DNA of 64,000 nucleotides from Streptomyces sp. NBC_01803 (GTDB lineage Bacteria; Actinomycetota; Actinomycetes; Streptomycetales; Streptomycetaceae), in NCBI RefSeq assembly GCF_035917415.1, contig NZ_CP109073.1, forward strand, positions 1,488,001 through 1,552,000, given 5' to 3'. Under the pieces are notes generated by a model, which saw only the letters and a program-made list of their open reading frames with translations, ran no database searches and had not been told where the DNA came from. The position numbers and the translations under genes were made by a program. Below, piece after piece: positions 7,847 through 15,700 of this stretch; the first letter of the stretch is position 1; the number at the start of each line of letters is the position of its first letter.

Positions 7847-8692
7847 TCAGTCGTGCCAGGCGCCGAGCTCGTCCAGGAACGGCTGGAGCACGGCGAAGAC
7901 GCCGGGGCTCGCGGCGACGGTCAGGTCCCCGCCCGGCCGCTGCCCCACCCGGCCGCCGGTCAGCGCGCCGGCCTCCCGGGCGATGAGGTCGCCGGCGGCC
8001 AGGTCCCAGGGGGCGAGACCGCGCTCGTAGAAGCCATCCAGCCGGCCGCAGGCCACGTCGCACAGGTCGACGGCGGCCGACCCCGAGCGGCGGATGTCGC
8101 GGACCCGGGGGATCAGCCGGTGGGCGACGGCGGCCTGTGCGGCGCGGACGGTGGCCACGTAGTTGAAGCCGGTGCCGATCAGCGCCTGCTCCAGCGGCGG
8201 CGACGGGCGCGGGCGCACCGGCTCGGGGGCCGCGTCCGGCCGCAGCCGTTCGGCGCCGCCGCCGCGCACGGCCCGGTAGGTCTCGCCGCGCATCGGCGCC
8301 TCGACCACGGCGGCCACCACCTCGCCATCCACCTCGGCGGCGATGGACACCGCCCACTGGGGCAGCCCGTAGAGATAGTTGACGGTCCCGTCGAGCGGGT
8401 CGATGACCCAGCGCACGCCGCTGGTCCCGCCGCTGACGCCGCCCTCCTCGCCGAGGAACCCGTCGTCCGGGCGCCGTTCGGACAGGAAGCCCGTGATCAG
8501 CTTCTCGGCCGCGATGTCCATCTCGGTGACGATGTCGATCGGGCTGGACTTGGTGGCCGCCACGCCCAGGTCGGCGGGACGGCCCTCGCGCAGCAGTCGG
8601 CCCGCCCGCCCGGCGGCCTCCTGGGCCAGCGCGAGCAGCTCTCCGGCGAGTCGGTCGGGGGACGGCCGGTCGGCCGCGGCTCGGTCAGGCAT
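7847..8692 (-). CDS. Inositol monophosphatase family protein
   Basis: A 281-residue member of the Mg2+/Li+-dependent phosphatase superfamily. The metal site is intact: 'FLGEEGG' (Glu), 'VIDPLDGTVNYLYGLP' (DPxDGT signature) and the late 'APWDLAAGDLIAREAGA' (WDxAAG). The substrate is probably an inositol or sugar phosphate, but members also act on 3'-phosphoadenosine phosphate or NADP, and sequence alone does not decide. ATG 8692 has GGAGG 11 bases upstream. It follows hemH by 29 bases on the same strand, so the two are likely cotranscribed. Confidence 0.88.
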   Translation of the reverse strand: MPDRAAADRPSPDRLAGELLALAQEAAGRAGRLLREGRPADLGVAATKSSPIDIVTEMDIAAEKLITGFLSERRPDDGFLGEEGGVSGGTSGVRWVIDPLDGTVNYLYGLPQWAVSIAAEVDGEVVAAVVEAPMRGETYRAVRGGGAERLRPDAAPEPVRPRPSPPLEQALIGTGFNYVATVRAAQAAVAHRLIPRVRDIRRSGSAAVDLCDVACGRLDGFYERGLAPWDLAAGDLIAREAGALTGGRVGQRPGGDLTVAASPGVFAVLQPFLDELGAWHD

Positions 8693-8721
8693 GGCGCGGT
8701 GCTCCTCCACTCGGGCGTACG

Positions 8722-9852
8722 TCACGCATACGGGCTGTCGGCGCCCGCGGCGGCGGGCTTGAGCAGGCGGCCCGGGCAGCAGCCCACCGGGCAGACGTCG
8801 TGGCCGGGGCCCAGCGCGCCCCGCGCGGGGCGCCGGGGCGTCTCGCCGCGCTCCTCGGCCGCCCGCTCCAGCACCAGGTCGCGCACCGCCGCCACGAAGC
8901 GTGGGTCGGCGCCGACCGTGGCGGACCTGACCACCGGCATGCCCAGCTCCTCGGCGGTCGCCGTGGCCTCGGTGTCGAGGTCGTACAGCACCTCCATGTG
9001 GTCCGAGACGAAGCCGATCGGGACCATGACGGCGCCCGGGACTCCCTTGGCGTGCAGGGCCCTGAGGTGGTCGGAGATGTCCGGCTCCAGCCATGGGATG
9101 TGCGGCGCGCCGCTGCGCGACTGGTAGACCAGCTCCCACGGGTGGTCGATGCCGGTGGCCTCGCGCACCGCGCGGGCCACGACGCGGGCGGCGTCCAGGT
9201 GCTGGGCGACATACGCCCCGCCCGCGGGACCGTGCTCGACCGGCGGGCCCGAGGCCTCCGCCGCGGCCTCCGGGATGGAGTGGGTGGTGAACGCCAGGTG
9301 GGCGCCGTCGCGCGCCTCCGGGGGAAGCGTCACCAGGGCGGTCAGCACGCCATCGATCACGGTGTCCAGGAAGCCCGGGTGGTTGTAGTAGTGCCGCAGC
9401 TTGTCGACGCGCGGCAGGTCCGCGCCCTCGGCCTCCAGCGCCGCCAGGGCGCCCGCCAGGTCCTCCCGGTACTGCCGGCAGCCGGAGTAGGAGGCGTAGG
9501 CGCTGGTGGCCAGGGTGAGGACACGGCGGCGGCCGTCGGCGGCCATCTCGCGGACGGTGTCGGTGACGTACGGCGCCCAGTTCCGGTTGCCCCAGTAGAC
9601 CGGCAGGTCCAGACCCTGCTCGGCGAAATCGGCGCGGAGCGCGTCGAGCAGCGTCCGGTTCTGCTCGTTGATCGGGCTGACGCCGCCGAAGAGGTTGTAG
9701 TGGGCGCCCACTTCGGCCAGCCGCTCACGCGGGATGCCGCGCCCCCGGGTGACGTTCTCCAGGAACGGCAGGATGTCGTCCGGGCCTTCGGGGCCGCCGA
9801 AGGAGAGCAGCAGCAGGGCGTCATAGGGATGCGGGTTGAGCGCGCGGTCCAT
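8722..9852 (-). CDS. hemH: Ferrochelatase (coproporphyrin-type)
   Basis: Inserts iron into the porphyrin in the last part of heme synthesis. In actinobacteria the enzyme acts on coproporphyrin III (also called CpfC). The 376-residue protein begins with the family opening '[21 protein letters not shown]'. The catalytic His lies in '[11 protein letters not shown]' and the late Glu/His region is '[16 protein letters not shown]'. A Cys in '[10 protein letters not shown]' and a C-terminal 'CPVGCCPGR' cluster are candidate ligands of the [2Fe-2S] cluster known from several actinobacterial ferrochelatases. ATG 9852. It heads a unit with the inositol monophosphatase gene. Confidence 0.95.
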   Translation of the reverse strand: MDRALNPHPYDALLLLSFGGPEGPDDILPFLENVTRGRGIPRERLAEVGAHYNLFGGVSPINEQNRTLLDALRADFAEQGLDLPVYWGNRNWAPYVTDTVREMAADGRRRVLTLATSAYASYSGCRQYREDLAGALAALEAEGADLPRVDKLRHYYNHPGFLDTVIDGVLTALVTLPPEARDGAHLAFTTHSIPEAAAEASGPPVEHGPAGGAYVAQHLDAARVVARAVREATGIDHPWELVYQSRSGAPHIPWLEPDISDHLRALHAKGVPGAVMVPIGFVSDHMEVLYDLDTEATATAEELGMPVVRSATVGADPRFVAAVRDLVLERAAEERGETPRRPARGALGPGHDVCPVGCCPGRLLKPAAAGADSPYA

Positions 9853-10357
9853 GTCTCCGCATCCTGCCACGGGCGGCCCGCCTCCCGCCCGGCGCCAATG
9901 GCCCGGGCGGAGGCGCCCGCGACCCCCGATTCGCCCGTTCGGCCGTATGCACACAGTCCCTGCACGTCATCCCCGCAAGTGGCTTCCGTCACGTGGTGAT
10001 AGACGGGCTTTTGGGGCTTCCGCGAGCCTTGCGGCCCATGTCTGCCGTGTGCCGACAGGCCAACTCCCTTGCTCGGGGAGAACTTCACCGGCGCCGCACC
10101 CCACCCCCGCGGGCCCTAATGGAGTAGTGTGAAGCTCCCTTGGTCCTGGTTCCTGCGGTCCACGCGCGTGCACCGACGCTCGCGCCGGTCACCGCACGTG
10201 GCAAAGTGGTGACTGTGCCACAACCGCGGCTCAAGACCATGGCCCGACACGCCGGGCAAGTCGGCAAGGTTGTGGCAGGCTGCGCCCGGGCAAGTCACAC
10301 TCGTCTAGCGGGAGCAGCGACGTAGGTGACGTCGGCAGGCACCACCGGGAGGTCCTC
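9853..10357. other. 505-bp intergenic between hemH and sepH
   Basis: No convincing gene. It must hold the divergent promoters of hemH and sepH. Near 10198-10221 is an inverted repeat GTGGCA/TGCCAC with a 12-base spacer, and GTGGCA recurs at about 10273. I could not fix -35/-10 pairs. An AGGAGG-free but GGGAGG-containing ribosome site precedes sepH at its right end. Confidence 0.5.
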
Positions 10358-11368
10358 GTGCCCGAACTGCGTGTCGTGGCCGTGAGCAATGACGGCACAC
10401 GCCTGGTGCTCAAGGCTGCCGACAACACGGAATACACGCTTCCCATCGACGAGCGGCTGCGCGCCGCCGTCCGGAACGACAGGGCGCGGCTCGGCCAGAT
10501 CGAGATCGAGGTCGAGAACCACCTGCGCCCGCGCGACATCCAGGCGCGGATACGAGCCGGTGCGACGGCCGAAGAGGTGGCCCAGTTCGCCGGCATCCCC
10601 GTGGAACGGGTGCGCCGCTTCGAGGGTCCCGTGCTGGCCGAGCGGGCCTTCATGGCCGAGCGGGCCCGTAAGACGCCGCTGCGGCGTCCCGGCGAGACCG
10701 CCGGGCCGCAGCTCGGTGACGCGGTCACCGAGCGCCTGATGCTGCGCGGTGCCGAGAAGGACGCCGTCCGCTGGGACTCCTGGCGGCGCGACGACGGCAC
10801 CTGGGAGGTGCTGCTCGTCTACCGGGTGGCCGGCGAGACGCACTCGGCGAGCTGGGCCTACGACCCGCCGCGCCGTCTGGTCCAGGCGGTGGATGACGAG
10901 GCGCGCTCGCTGCTGGGCGAGACGGACGACATGCCGGAGCCGAGCACGCCGTTCGTGCCGCGCATCGCCCGGCTGCCGCGCGACGGCGAGCGACCGCCGG
11001 CGCCGCGCGTGTCCAGCGAGAGCGACGCCGACTCGCTCACCAGCCTGCTGGAGGCCGTCCCGAGCTTCCGCGGCGACCTGGTGGTGCCCGAGCAGGCCGG
11101 ACCGCCCGCGGCGGCCTCGGTCACCGCGCCGTCCGGGGACGAGGCGGAGGCCGAGGACGAAGAGGCGGCGGTGCCCGCGCCGGCGGCCAGCGCGGGATCC
11201 ACCTACGCGGACGTGCTCATGCCGCGCTCCGTGGGCGGACACCGCGACCGGCTGACGGGCAGCACCGACCGCCAGGCCGAGGCGGACGGCGTCCGCCCCG
11301 GCCGCCGGGCGGCCGTGCCGAGCTGGGACGAGATCGTGTTCGGCACCCGCCGCAAGAAGAAAGACTGA
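10358..11368 (+). CDS. sepH: Septation protein SepH
   Basis: A 336-residue actinobacterial division protein (DUF3071). In Streptomyces venezuelae, SepH binds FtsZ and promotes its assembly at sporulation septa. The N-terminal half carries the conserved domain 'RVVAVSNDGTRLVLKAADN...YTLPIDERLRAAVR' and a helix-turn-helix-like segment 'RIRAGATAEEVAQFAGIPVERVRRFEGPV' (about residues 68-96), which is the FtsZ-contacting region. A conserved 'DSWRRDDGTWEVLLVY' block follows. The C-terminal half is acidic, Ala-rich and disordered, ending in a short conserved basic tail 'SWDEIVFGTRRKKKD'. GTG 10358 has GGGAGG 8 bases upstream. Confidence 0.93.
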   Translation: MPELRVVAVSNDGTRLVLKAADNTEYTLPIDERLRAAVRNDRARLGQIEIEVENHLRPRDIQARIRAGATAEEVAQFAGIPVERVRRFEGPVLAERAFMAERARKTPLRRPGETAGPQLGDAVTERLMLRGAEKDAVRWDSWRRDDGTWEVLLVYRVAGETHSASWAYDPPRRLVQAVDDEARSLLGETDDMPEPSTPFVPRIARLPRDGERPPAPRVSSESDADSLTSLLEAVPSFRGDLVVPEQAGPPAAASVTAPSGDEAEAEDEEAAVPAPAASAGSTYADVLMPRSVGGHRDRLTGSTDRQAEADGVRPGRRAAVPSWDEIVFGTRRKKKD

Positions 11369-11370
11369 GC

Positions 11371-11398
11371 GGGGCCGGTCAGCCCGGCTCCGGGCCCC
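11371..11398. terminator. Imperfect hairpin between sepH and the rhodanese gene
   Basis: GGGGCCGG pairs with CCGGGCCCC with one bulged base and an 11-base loop. It overlaps the 3' end of the convergent rhodanese gene. Confidence 0.45.
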
Positions 11399-12218
11399 TG
11401 GCGACGGGGCGCCCGGGGTCGGCGGTCCACTCGCTCCACGACCCCGGGTAGAGGGCCGCGTCGACTCCCGCCACGGCGAGCGCGAGGATCTCGTGCGCCC
11501 CGGAGACCCCCGAGCCGCAGTAGACGCCCACCGCGGCGCCCGGTACCGCGCCCAGCTCCGCGAACCGCGCGGCCAGCTCCGCCGCCGACCGGAGCCGGCC
11601 GTCCGGGCCGACGTTCTCCGTGGTCGGCGCCGAGCGGGCGCCGGGGATGTGGCCGCCGACCGGATCGATGGGCTCCACCTCGCCGCGGTACCGCTCCCCC
11701 GCCCTCGCGTCGAGCAGCACCCCGCTCCTGGCCAGCCGGGCCGCCGCCGCCGCGTCGAGCACGGGCAGCGCCCCCGGCCGCGGCGTGAAGTCGCCCCCGG
11801 CGGGCTCGGGCACCTCGGTGGTCAACTCGCCGTCCCACGCCGCCAGCCCACCGTCCAGCACCCGCACCCGTTCGTGGCCGGTCCAGCGCAGCAGCCACCA
11901 GGCCCGCGCCGCGCCCCACCCCTGGCCGCCGTCGTAGATCACGACCGGGCGCCCGTGCGAGACACCCGCCCGGCGCATCGCGGCCCCGAAGACCTCCAGG
12001 TCGGGCAGCGGATGCCGACCGCCGGGACCGGGCGGAGCGGCGAGCTCGGAGTCCAGGTCCACGTAGACAGCGCCCGGCAAGTGGCCCGCCGCGTACGCGG
12101 GCCGGCCGGGCGGGCCGCCGAGCTGCCAGCGTACGTCGAGCAGGACGGGCCGCCCGGGCGGCGCGTTGCCGGGGGCCAGTTCGGCGCGGAGTCCGGCTGT
12201 GGAGATCATTGCTGTCAT
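11379..12218 (-). CDS. Thiosulfate/mercaptopyruvate sulfurtransferase (double rhodanese)
   Basis: A 279-residue two-domain rhodanese. The first, structural domain has 'VLLDVRWQLGG', 'HLPGAVYVDLDSELA' and 'VVIYDGGQGWGAARAWWLLRWTGH', with Asp in place of the catalytic Cys. The second domain has 'GVLLDARAGERYRGE', 'GHIPGARSAP' and the active loop 'VYCGSGVSGAHEI', whose Cys carries the persulfide. The CGSGV(S/T) loop is nearer to thiosulfate than to mercaptopyruvate enzymes, but the substrate is uncertain. ATG 12218 is preferred over in-frame ATGs 9 bases either side. It is divergent from the VOC gene. Confidence 0.88.
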   Translation of the reverse strand: MTAMISTAGLRAELAPGNAPPGRPVLLDVRWQLGGPPGRPAYAAGHLPGAVYVDLDSELAAPPGPGGRHPLPDLEVFGAAMRRAGVSHGRPVVIYDGGQGWGAARAWWLLRWTGHERVRVLDGGLAAWDGELTTEVPEPAGGDFTPRPGALPVLDAAAAARLARSGVLLDARAGERYRGEVEPIDPVGGHIPGARSAPTTENVGPDGRLRSAAELAARFAELGAVPGAAVGVYCGSGVSGAHEILALAVAGVDAALYPGSWSEWTADPGRPVARGPEPG

Positions 12219-12306
12219 GGGGGCCATTCTCTCCGTGTTCGGGGGGAGACTGGTCTGTGCGAATAAACGGCAGTGGCGCGATTGTCCTACAGGAGAAGAG
12301 ACAAGG

Positions 12307-13086
12307 ATGACCGAAGCAGCGAGTCCGCCGGTTTCCGGCACGCACCGCTGGGTAAGTCTGATGGTCCATGACCTGGCCGCGAGCCAGGAGTTCTACCACT
12401 CCCTGTTCGGCTGGGAGTTCGAGGAGGGGCCGGCGCAGCTCGGCCCCTACGTGCAGGCACTGCTGGACGGCCATCCGGTCGCCGGACTCGGTGAGATCGC
12501 GCAAGGGGTGCGGCGGCTGGTCACGTGGCTGCCGTACATCGCCACCAGGGACGCCGACGCCACGGCGATGCTGATCCGCGACTGCGGTGGCACGGTGGCG
12601 GTCGGCCCGCTCGATGTCGACCAGGTCGGCCGGCTGGCCATAGCCGCCGACGTGGGCGGCGCGGCGTTCGGCATCTGGCAGGGCGGGCCGCGCAGGCACG
12701 GCCCGTTCCAGGGCCCGGCCGGCGCTCCCTGCTGGAACGAGCTCATCGCCGCTGACACCTCGGGTGTCAGCAAGTTCTATTCGGTGGTCTTCGGGTACGA
12801 CACGGTGCCCGTGCCGGGAGCGCCCGCCGACCTGGACTACCTGGCGCTGCACCTCGACGGCCACAAGGTCGCCGGTATCCGCGGCGTGGGCGGCGCCCTG
12901 CCGCACGACCGGGGCCCGCACTGGCTGACGTACTTCTCGGTGCCGGACGTCGACGAGGCCCTGCGCCGCGTCGTCGCCCTCGGTGGCCGACAGCTCAGCG
13001 AGCCGGAGGATTCCTCCTTCGGGCGCTGGGCCCGGGTCACCGACCCCGAGGGCGCACCGTTCGCGGTGCTCCGCCCCGCACGATAA
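12307..13086 (+). CDS. VOC family protein, tandem glyoxalase-like domains
   Basis: A 259-residue protein made of two vicinal-oxygen-chelate domains in tandem (about 10-125 and 140-258): 'HRWVSLMVHDLAASQEFYHSLFGWEF' opens the first, 'CWNELIAADTSGVSKFYSVVFGYD' the second, and both end in a 'GGxxF.I' type strand ('GAAFGIWQGG', 'GAPFAVLRPAR'). Such tandem proteins bind a metal and small hydrophobic or quinone-like ligands; some give resistance to toxic metabolites. No specific substrate can be read. ATG 12307 follows GGAGAAGAG at 7-8 bases. Confidence 0.85.
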   Translation: MTEAASPPVSGTHRWVSLMVHDLAASQEFYHSLFGWEFEEGPAQLGPYVQALLDGHPVAGLGEIAQGVRRLVTWLPYIATRDADATAMLIRDCGGTVAVGPLDVDQVGRLAIAADVGGAAFGIWQGGPRRHGPFQGPAGAPCWNELIAADTSGVSKFYSVVFGYDTVPVPGAPADLDYLALHLDGHKVAGIRGVGGALPHDRGPHWLTYFSVPDVDEALRRVVALGGRQLSEPEDSSFGRWARVTDPEGAPFAVLRPAR

Positions 13087-13092
13087 GGCCGC

Positions 13093-13140
13093 GGCGGGCC
13101 GGTGGAGTGACCCGCCCGGGTCCGACTACACCGGCCCGCC
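13093..13140. terminator. Possible convergent terminator, VOC gene and tdk
   Basis: GGCGGGCCGGTG pairs perfectly with CACCGGCCCGCC, 12 bp, with a 24-base loop that includes a second CCCGCCCGGG palindrome. The right arm overlaps the last codons of tdk. Confidence 0.45.
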
Positions 13141-13815
13141 CCGGGCCCGGCCGAGCTGCGGAGGGACATCGGCCGGGAGCACGTCCGGGGAGAGCACTCC
13201 CGCGCCCGCCGCCACGGCGGTCAGCCGACGGCGGTGGTGTCTGCGGCACAGCACCTCGTAGCCGACCTCCCCGCGCGCGCCCACGTCCCCCACATCGCCC
13301 ACGACCACCTGCGCGCCCTCGACCACCATCCGGCCGCCGACCGTGCGGGCGTTGTGCGTGGCCCGCGCCCCGCACCAGCACAGCGCCTCGACCTGGAGCA
13401 CCTCCACCCGGTCGGCCAGCTCGATCAACCGCTGCGAGCCGGGGAAGAGCCGGGTCCTGAAGTCGGTCGTGATGCCGAACGCGAAGACGTCGATGCCCAG
13501 GTCGTCCACGACCCGCGCGAGCTGGTCGACCTGCGCGGGCGACAGGAACTGGGCCTCGTCGGCGATCACGTAGTCCACGCGCCCGCCCGCCGTCAGGTGC
13601 CGCACCAGGTGGGCGTGGAAGTCGAAGCCCTCGTCGGCCTCGATCGCGTCGGTGACCAGGCCGAGCCGGGAGGACAGCTTGCCCTCCCCGGCCCGGTCGT
13701 TGCGGGTGAAGATCATGCCCTGAAGGCCGCGGGCCGAGCGGTTGTGCTGGATCTGCAGGGCCAGCGTGCTCTTCCCGCAGTCCATCGTGCCGGAGAAGAA
13801 GGCGAGTTCAGGCAA
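13126..13815 (-). CDS. tdk: Thymidine kinase (type II)
   Basis: Phosphorylates thymidine for dTTP salvage. The 229-residue protein has the P-loop 'GTMDCGKSTLAL' near the N-terminus, the Walker B-like 'VIADEAQFLSPAQVDQL', the lasso/flap 'LQVEALCWCGARATHNAR', and the four-ligand zinc ribbon (Cys-x-Cys in 'CWCG', and 'CRRHHRRR'). The tail after about residue 195 is longer than usual. The start is TTG with GGAG 8-9 bases upstream. It follows the phosphatase-fold gene by 16 bases on the same strand. Confidence 0.93.
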   Translation of the reverse strand: MPELAFFSGTMDCGKSTLALQIQHNRSARGLQGMIFTRNDRAGEGKLSSRLGLVTDAIEADEGFDFHAHLVRHLTAGGRVDYVIADEAQFLSPAQVDQLARVVDDLGIDVFAFGITTDFRTRLFPGSQRLIELADRVEVLQVEALCWCGARATHNARTVGGRMVVEGAQVVVGDVGDVGARGEVGYEVLCRRHHRRRLTAVAAGAGVLSPDVLPADVPPQLGRARGGPV

Positions 13816-13831
13816 CGGAACGGGCTCCAGG

Positions 13832-15067
13832 TCAGGTTCGTACTTCGAGCAGCGGAACGAGCTGCTCGGCCGGGGTCACCGAGCCGTGCATGCCGATGAG
13901 GGCGGACTCGTGGGGCTCCGAGACGCTCGCGACGACGCTCGACGTGCCGGTCATCGCCACCACGACGTCGCCGATGCGGGAGCGCACGCGCGGCTCCACC
14001 CCGGCGCCGGGCGGCCCGAACCAGCCCAGCTCCACCGCCTCGTCGCGGGTCGCCACCCAGGCGTGCCCGGCCAGCACCTCGCGCCAGACCGCGTAGACGT
14101 CGGGGGCGGCGCCCGGCACCGCGTACACGTGGCGGGCGCGGCCCTCGCCGCCGAGGCGGGCGACACCGGCCCGCAGCTCCCAGTCGTCGTCGAAGTCGAA
14201 CCGGGCCTCAGCGGTCGGCGGCACGTCGACCATGCCGTGGTCGGCCGTGACGTACAGCACCGAGCGCGGGGGCAGCCGCTCCGCCAGCCGCTGGGCGAGC
14301 CCGTCCACATACCGCAGCTCGCCGCGCCAGGCGTCGGAGTCCACGCCGAGCCGGTGACCGGTGGCGTCCAGCTCCGCGTAGTAGGTGTAGACGAGGGCGC
14401 GGTCGGCCGCCGCGAGCCGGCGCGCGGCGAGGTCCATGCGCTCCCCCGCGTCGAGCCGGCCGAGGAACGTGCCGCCGGAGAGCGCGATCCGGGTGAGCGG
14501 CGTGCGCTCGAAGTGGGGGGCGGATACCTGGGCGGCGGCGACGCCCGCCGCGTGCGCGAGCTGGAAGACGGTGGGGTGCGGCTGCCACAGCGCGGGGTCC
14601 GTCCACGGGTCCCAGCGGAGCTGGTTCATCAGCTGGCCGGAGGCCGGGTCGAGCACCTTGTACCCGGCCAGGCCGTGCGCGGCCGGGGGCAGCCCGGTGC
14701 CCACGGAGGCGAGCGAGGTGGCCGTCGTGGAGGGGAATCCGGCGGTGATGGGCTCACCGGCGCCGGCCCGCGAGGTGGGGAGCAGGGAGGTGAGGAACGG
14801 GGCCGCCTCCGGGTGCGCGCGCAGCGCCTCCCAGCCGAGCCCGTCGATGAGGAAGAGGCAGACCCGGTCGGCGGGCGGCAGGGCGAGCCCCGAGGTCATG
14901 CCGGGGACCCCGAGACCGGCCGCGGCGGCGGGCAGCACGTCGGCCAGCGACGCCGATCCGTACCGCGGCGCGGGAGCCCCGCGCGGATCGAGCGGCACGG
15001 GATCGTGGGCGGGGTGGGCCAGGGACGAGGAAGCCTCCCGGCTTCCCCCGGACGTGGGGAGCGTCAC
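13832..15067 (-). CDS. Alkaline phosphatase superfamily protein (nucleotide pyrophosphatase-like)
   Basis: A 411-residue protein of the phosphodiesterase/nucleotide-pyrophosphatase branch. 'CLFLIDGLGWEAL' supplies the first metal Asp, 'ITAGFPSTTATSLASVGTG' supplies the nucleophile Thr, and 'YVTADHGMVDV' supplies the Asp-His metal ligands. There is no signal peptide, so it acts in the cytoplasm. GTG 15067 overlaps the stop of the DUF5998 gene in GTGA, indicating translational coupling. It lies 16 bases before tdk. The substrate is unknown. Confidence 0.85.
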   Translation of the reverse strand: MTLPTSGGSREASSSLAHPAHDPVPLDPRGAPAPRYGSASLADVLPAAAAGLGVPGMTSGLALPPADRVCLFLIDGLGWEALRAHPEAAPFLTSLLPTSRAGAGEPITAGFPSTTATSLASVGTGLPPAAHGLAGYKVLDPASGQLMNQLRWDPWTDPALWQPHPTVFQLAHAAGVAAAQVSAPHFERTPLTRIALSGGTFLGRLDAGERMDLAARRLAAADRALVYTYYAELDATGHRLGVDSDAWRGELRYVDGLAQRLAERLPPRSVLYVTADHGMVDVPPTAEARFDFDDDWELRAGVARLGGEGRARHVYAVPGAAPDVYAVWREVLAGHAWVATRDEAVELGWFGPPGAGVEPRVRSRIGDVVVAMTGTSSVVASVSEPHESALIGMHGSVTPAEQLVPLLEVRT

Positions 15068-15651
15068 CTGCCGGTCACCGCGGTCGCCTCGGAGAGGGCC
15101 TGCGCGAACTCCAGCGTCTGGCGCACCGTCTCCGGGCCGTCACCCGCCTCGCTGATGCGCAGGGAGAGGTCGTCGGCCGTGGTCGAGCCCGTGTAGCCGT
15201 GGTCGGCCTCGCAGTTGGGGTCACCGCAGCTCGCGGGCTCCATGTCGATACGGGAGACGGCGCCCCAGCCGATGGTGAGCACGACCTCCCGGGGCACCGT
15301 GCCCGGCACGTACGACTGGGGATCGGCGACGACGCGGCTGATCACCACGGAGGAGATCCGGGAGAGCTTCACGGACTCCGTGGAGGTGGTGGCATAGGGC
15401 GCGGGCGCGGTGCTGTCCGCGGACTGCTCGTCGGTATGGCTCACGATGAAGCGGGTGCCGGTCAGCACCAGGACCGTGGCGTGCCGACGGACCTCGTTGC
15501 TGTCGAAGGTCGTCTCCTGATGGACCAGGAAGGAGACGACGGGCTCCCGGCCCACAGCGGCCTCCACCGCCTCGGCGACCAGCGCGGGGTAATACCCACT
15601 GCGCTCGATCGCCTCCCGCAGCCCCTGGGACGTCGTACCGGTCTTCGCCAT
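15064..15651 (-). CDS. DUF5998 family protein
   Basis: A 195-residue protein beginning 'MAKTGTTSQGLREAIERSGYYPALVAEAVE' and containing 'SFLVHQETTFDSNEVRRHATVLVLTG' and an internal 'CGDPNCEADHGYTG' metal-like cluster (Cys, Cys, His). I place it in the actinobacterial DUF5998 family; the domain resembles phosphodiesterase or PH-like folds but no catalytic motif is evident. ATG 15651 is chosen over ATG 15660. Its stop overlaps the start of the phosphatase gene by 4 bases, forming a three-gene unit with that gene and tdk. Confidence 0.75.
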   Translation of the reverse strand: MAKTGTTSQGLREAIERSGYYPALVAEAVEAAVGREPVVSFLVHQETTFDSNEVRRHATVLVLTGTRFIVSHTDEQSADSTAPAPYATTSTESVKLSRISSVVISRVVADPQSYVPGTVPREVVLTIGWGAVSRIDMEPASCGDPNCEADHGYTGSTTADDLSLRISEAGDGPETVRQTLEFAQALSEATAVTGR

Positions 15652-15673
15652 GAGCCCCATCCTAAGGGGCGGC

Positions 15674-15697
15674 CCCGACGGCCGAGGAGCCGTCGGG
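15674..15697 (-). terminator. Terminator after the acyltransferase gene
   Basis: A perfect 9-bp stem (CCCGACGGC / GCCGTCGGG) with a CGAGGA loop lies 3 bases past the stop of the large acyltransferase gene and before the DUF5998 start, separating the two units. Confidence 0.7.
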
Positions 15698-15700
15698 CGG

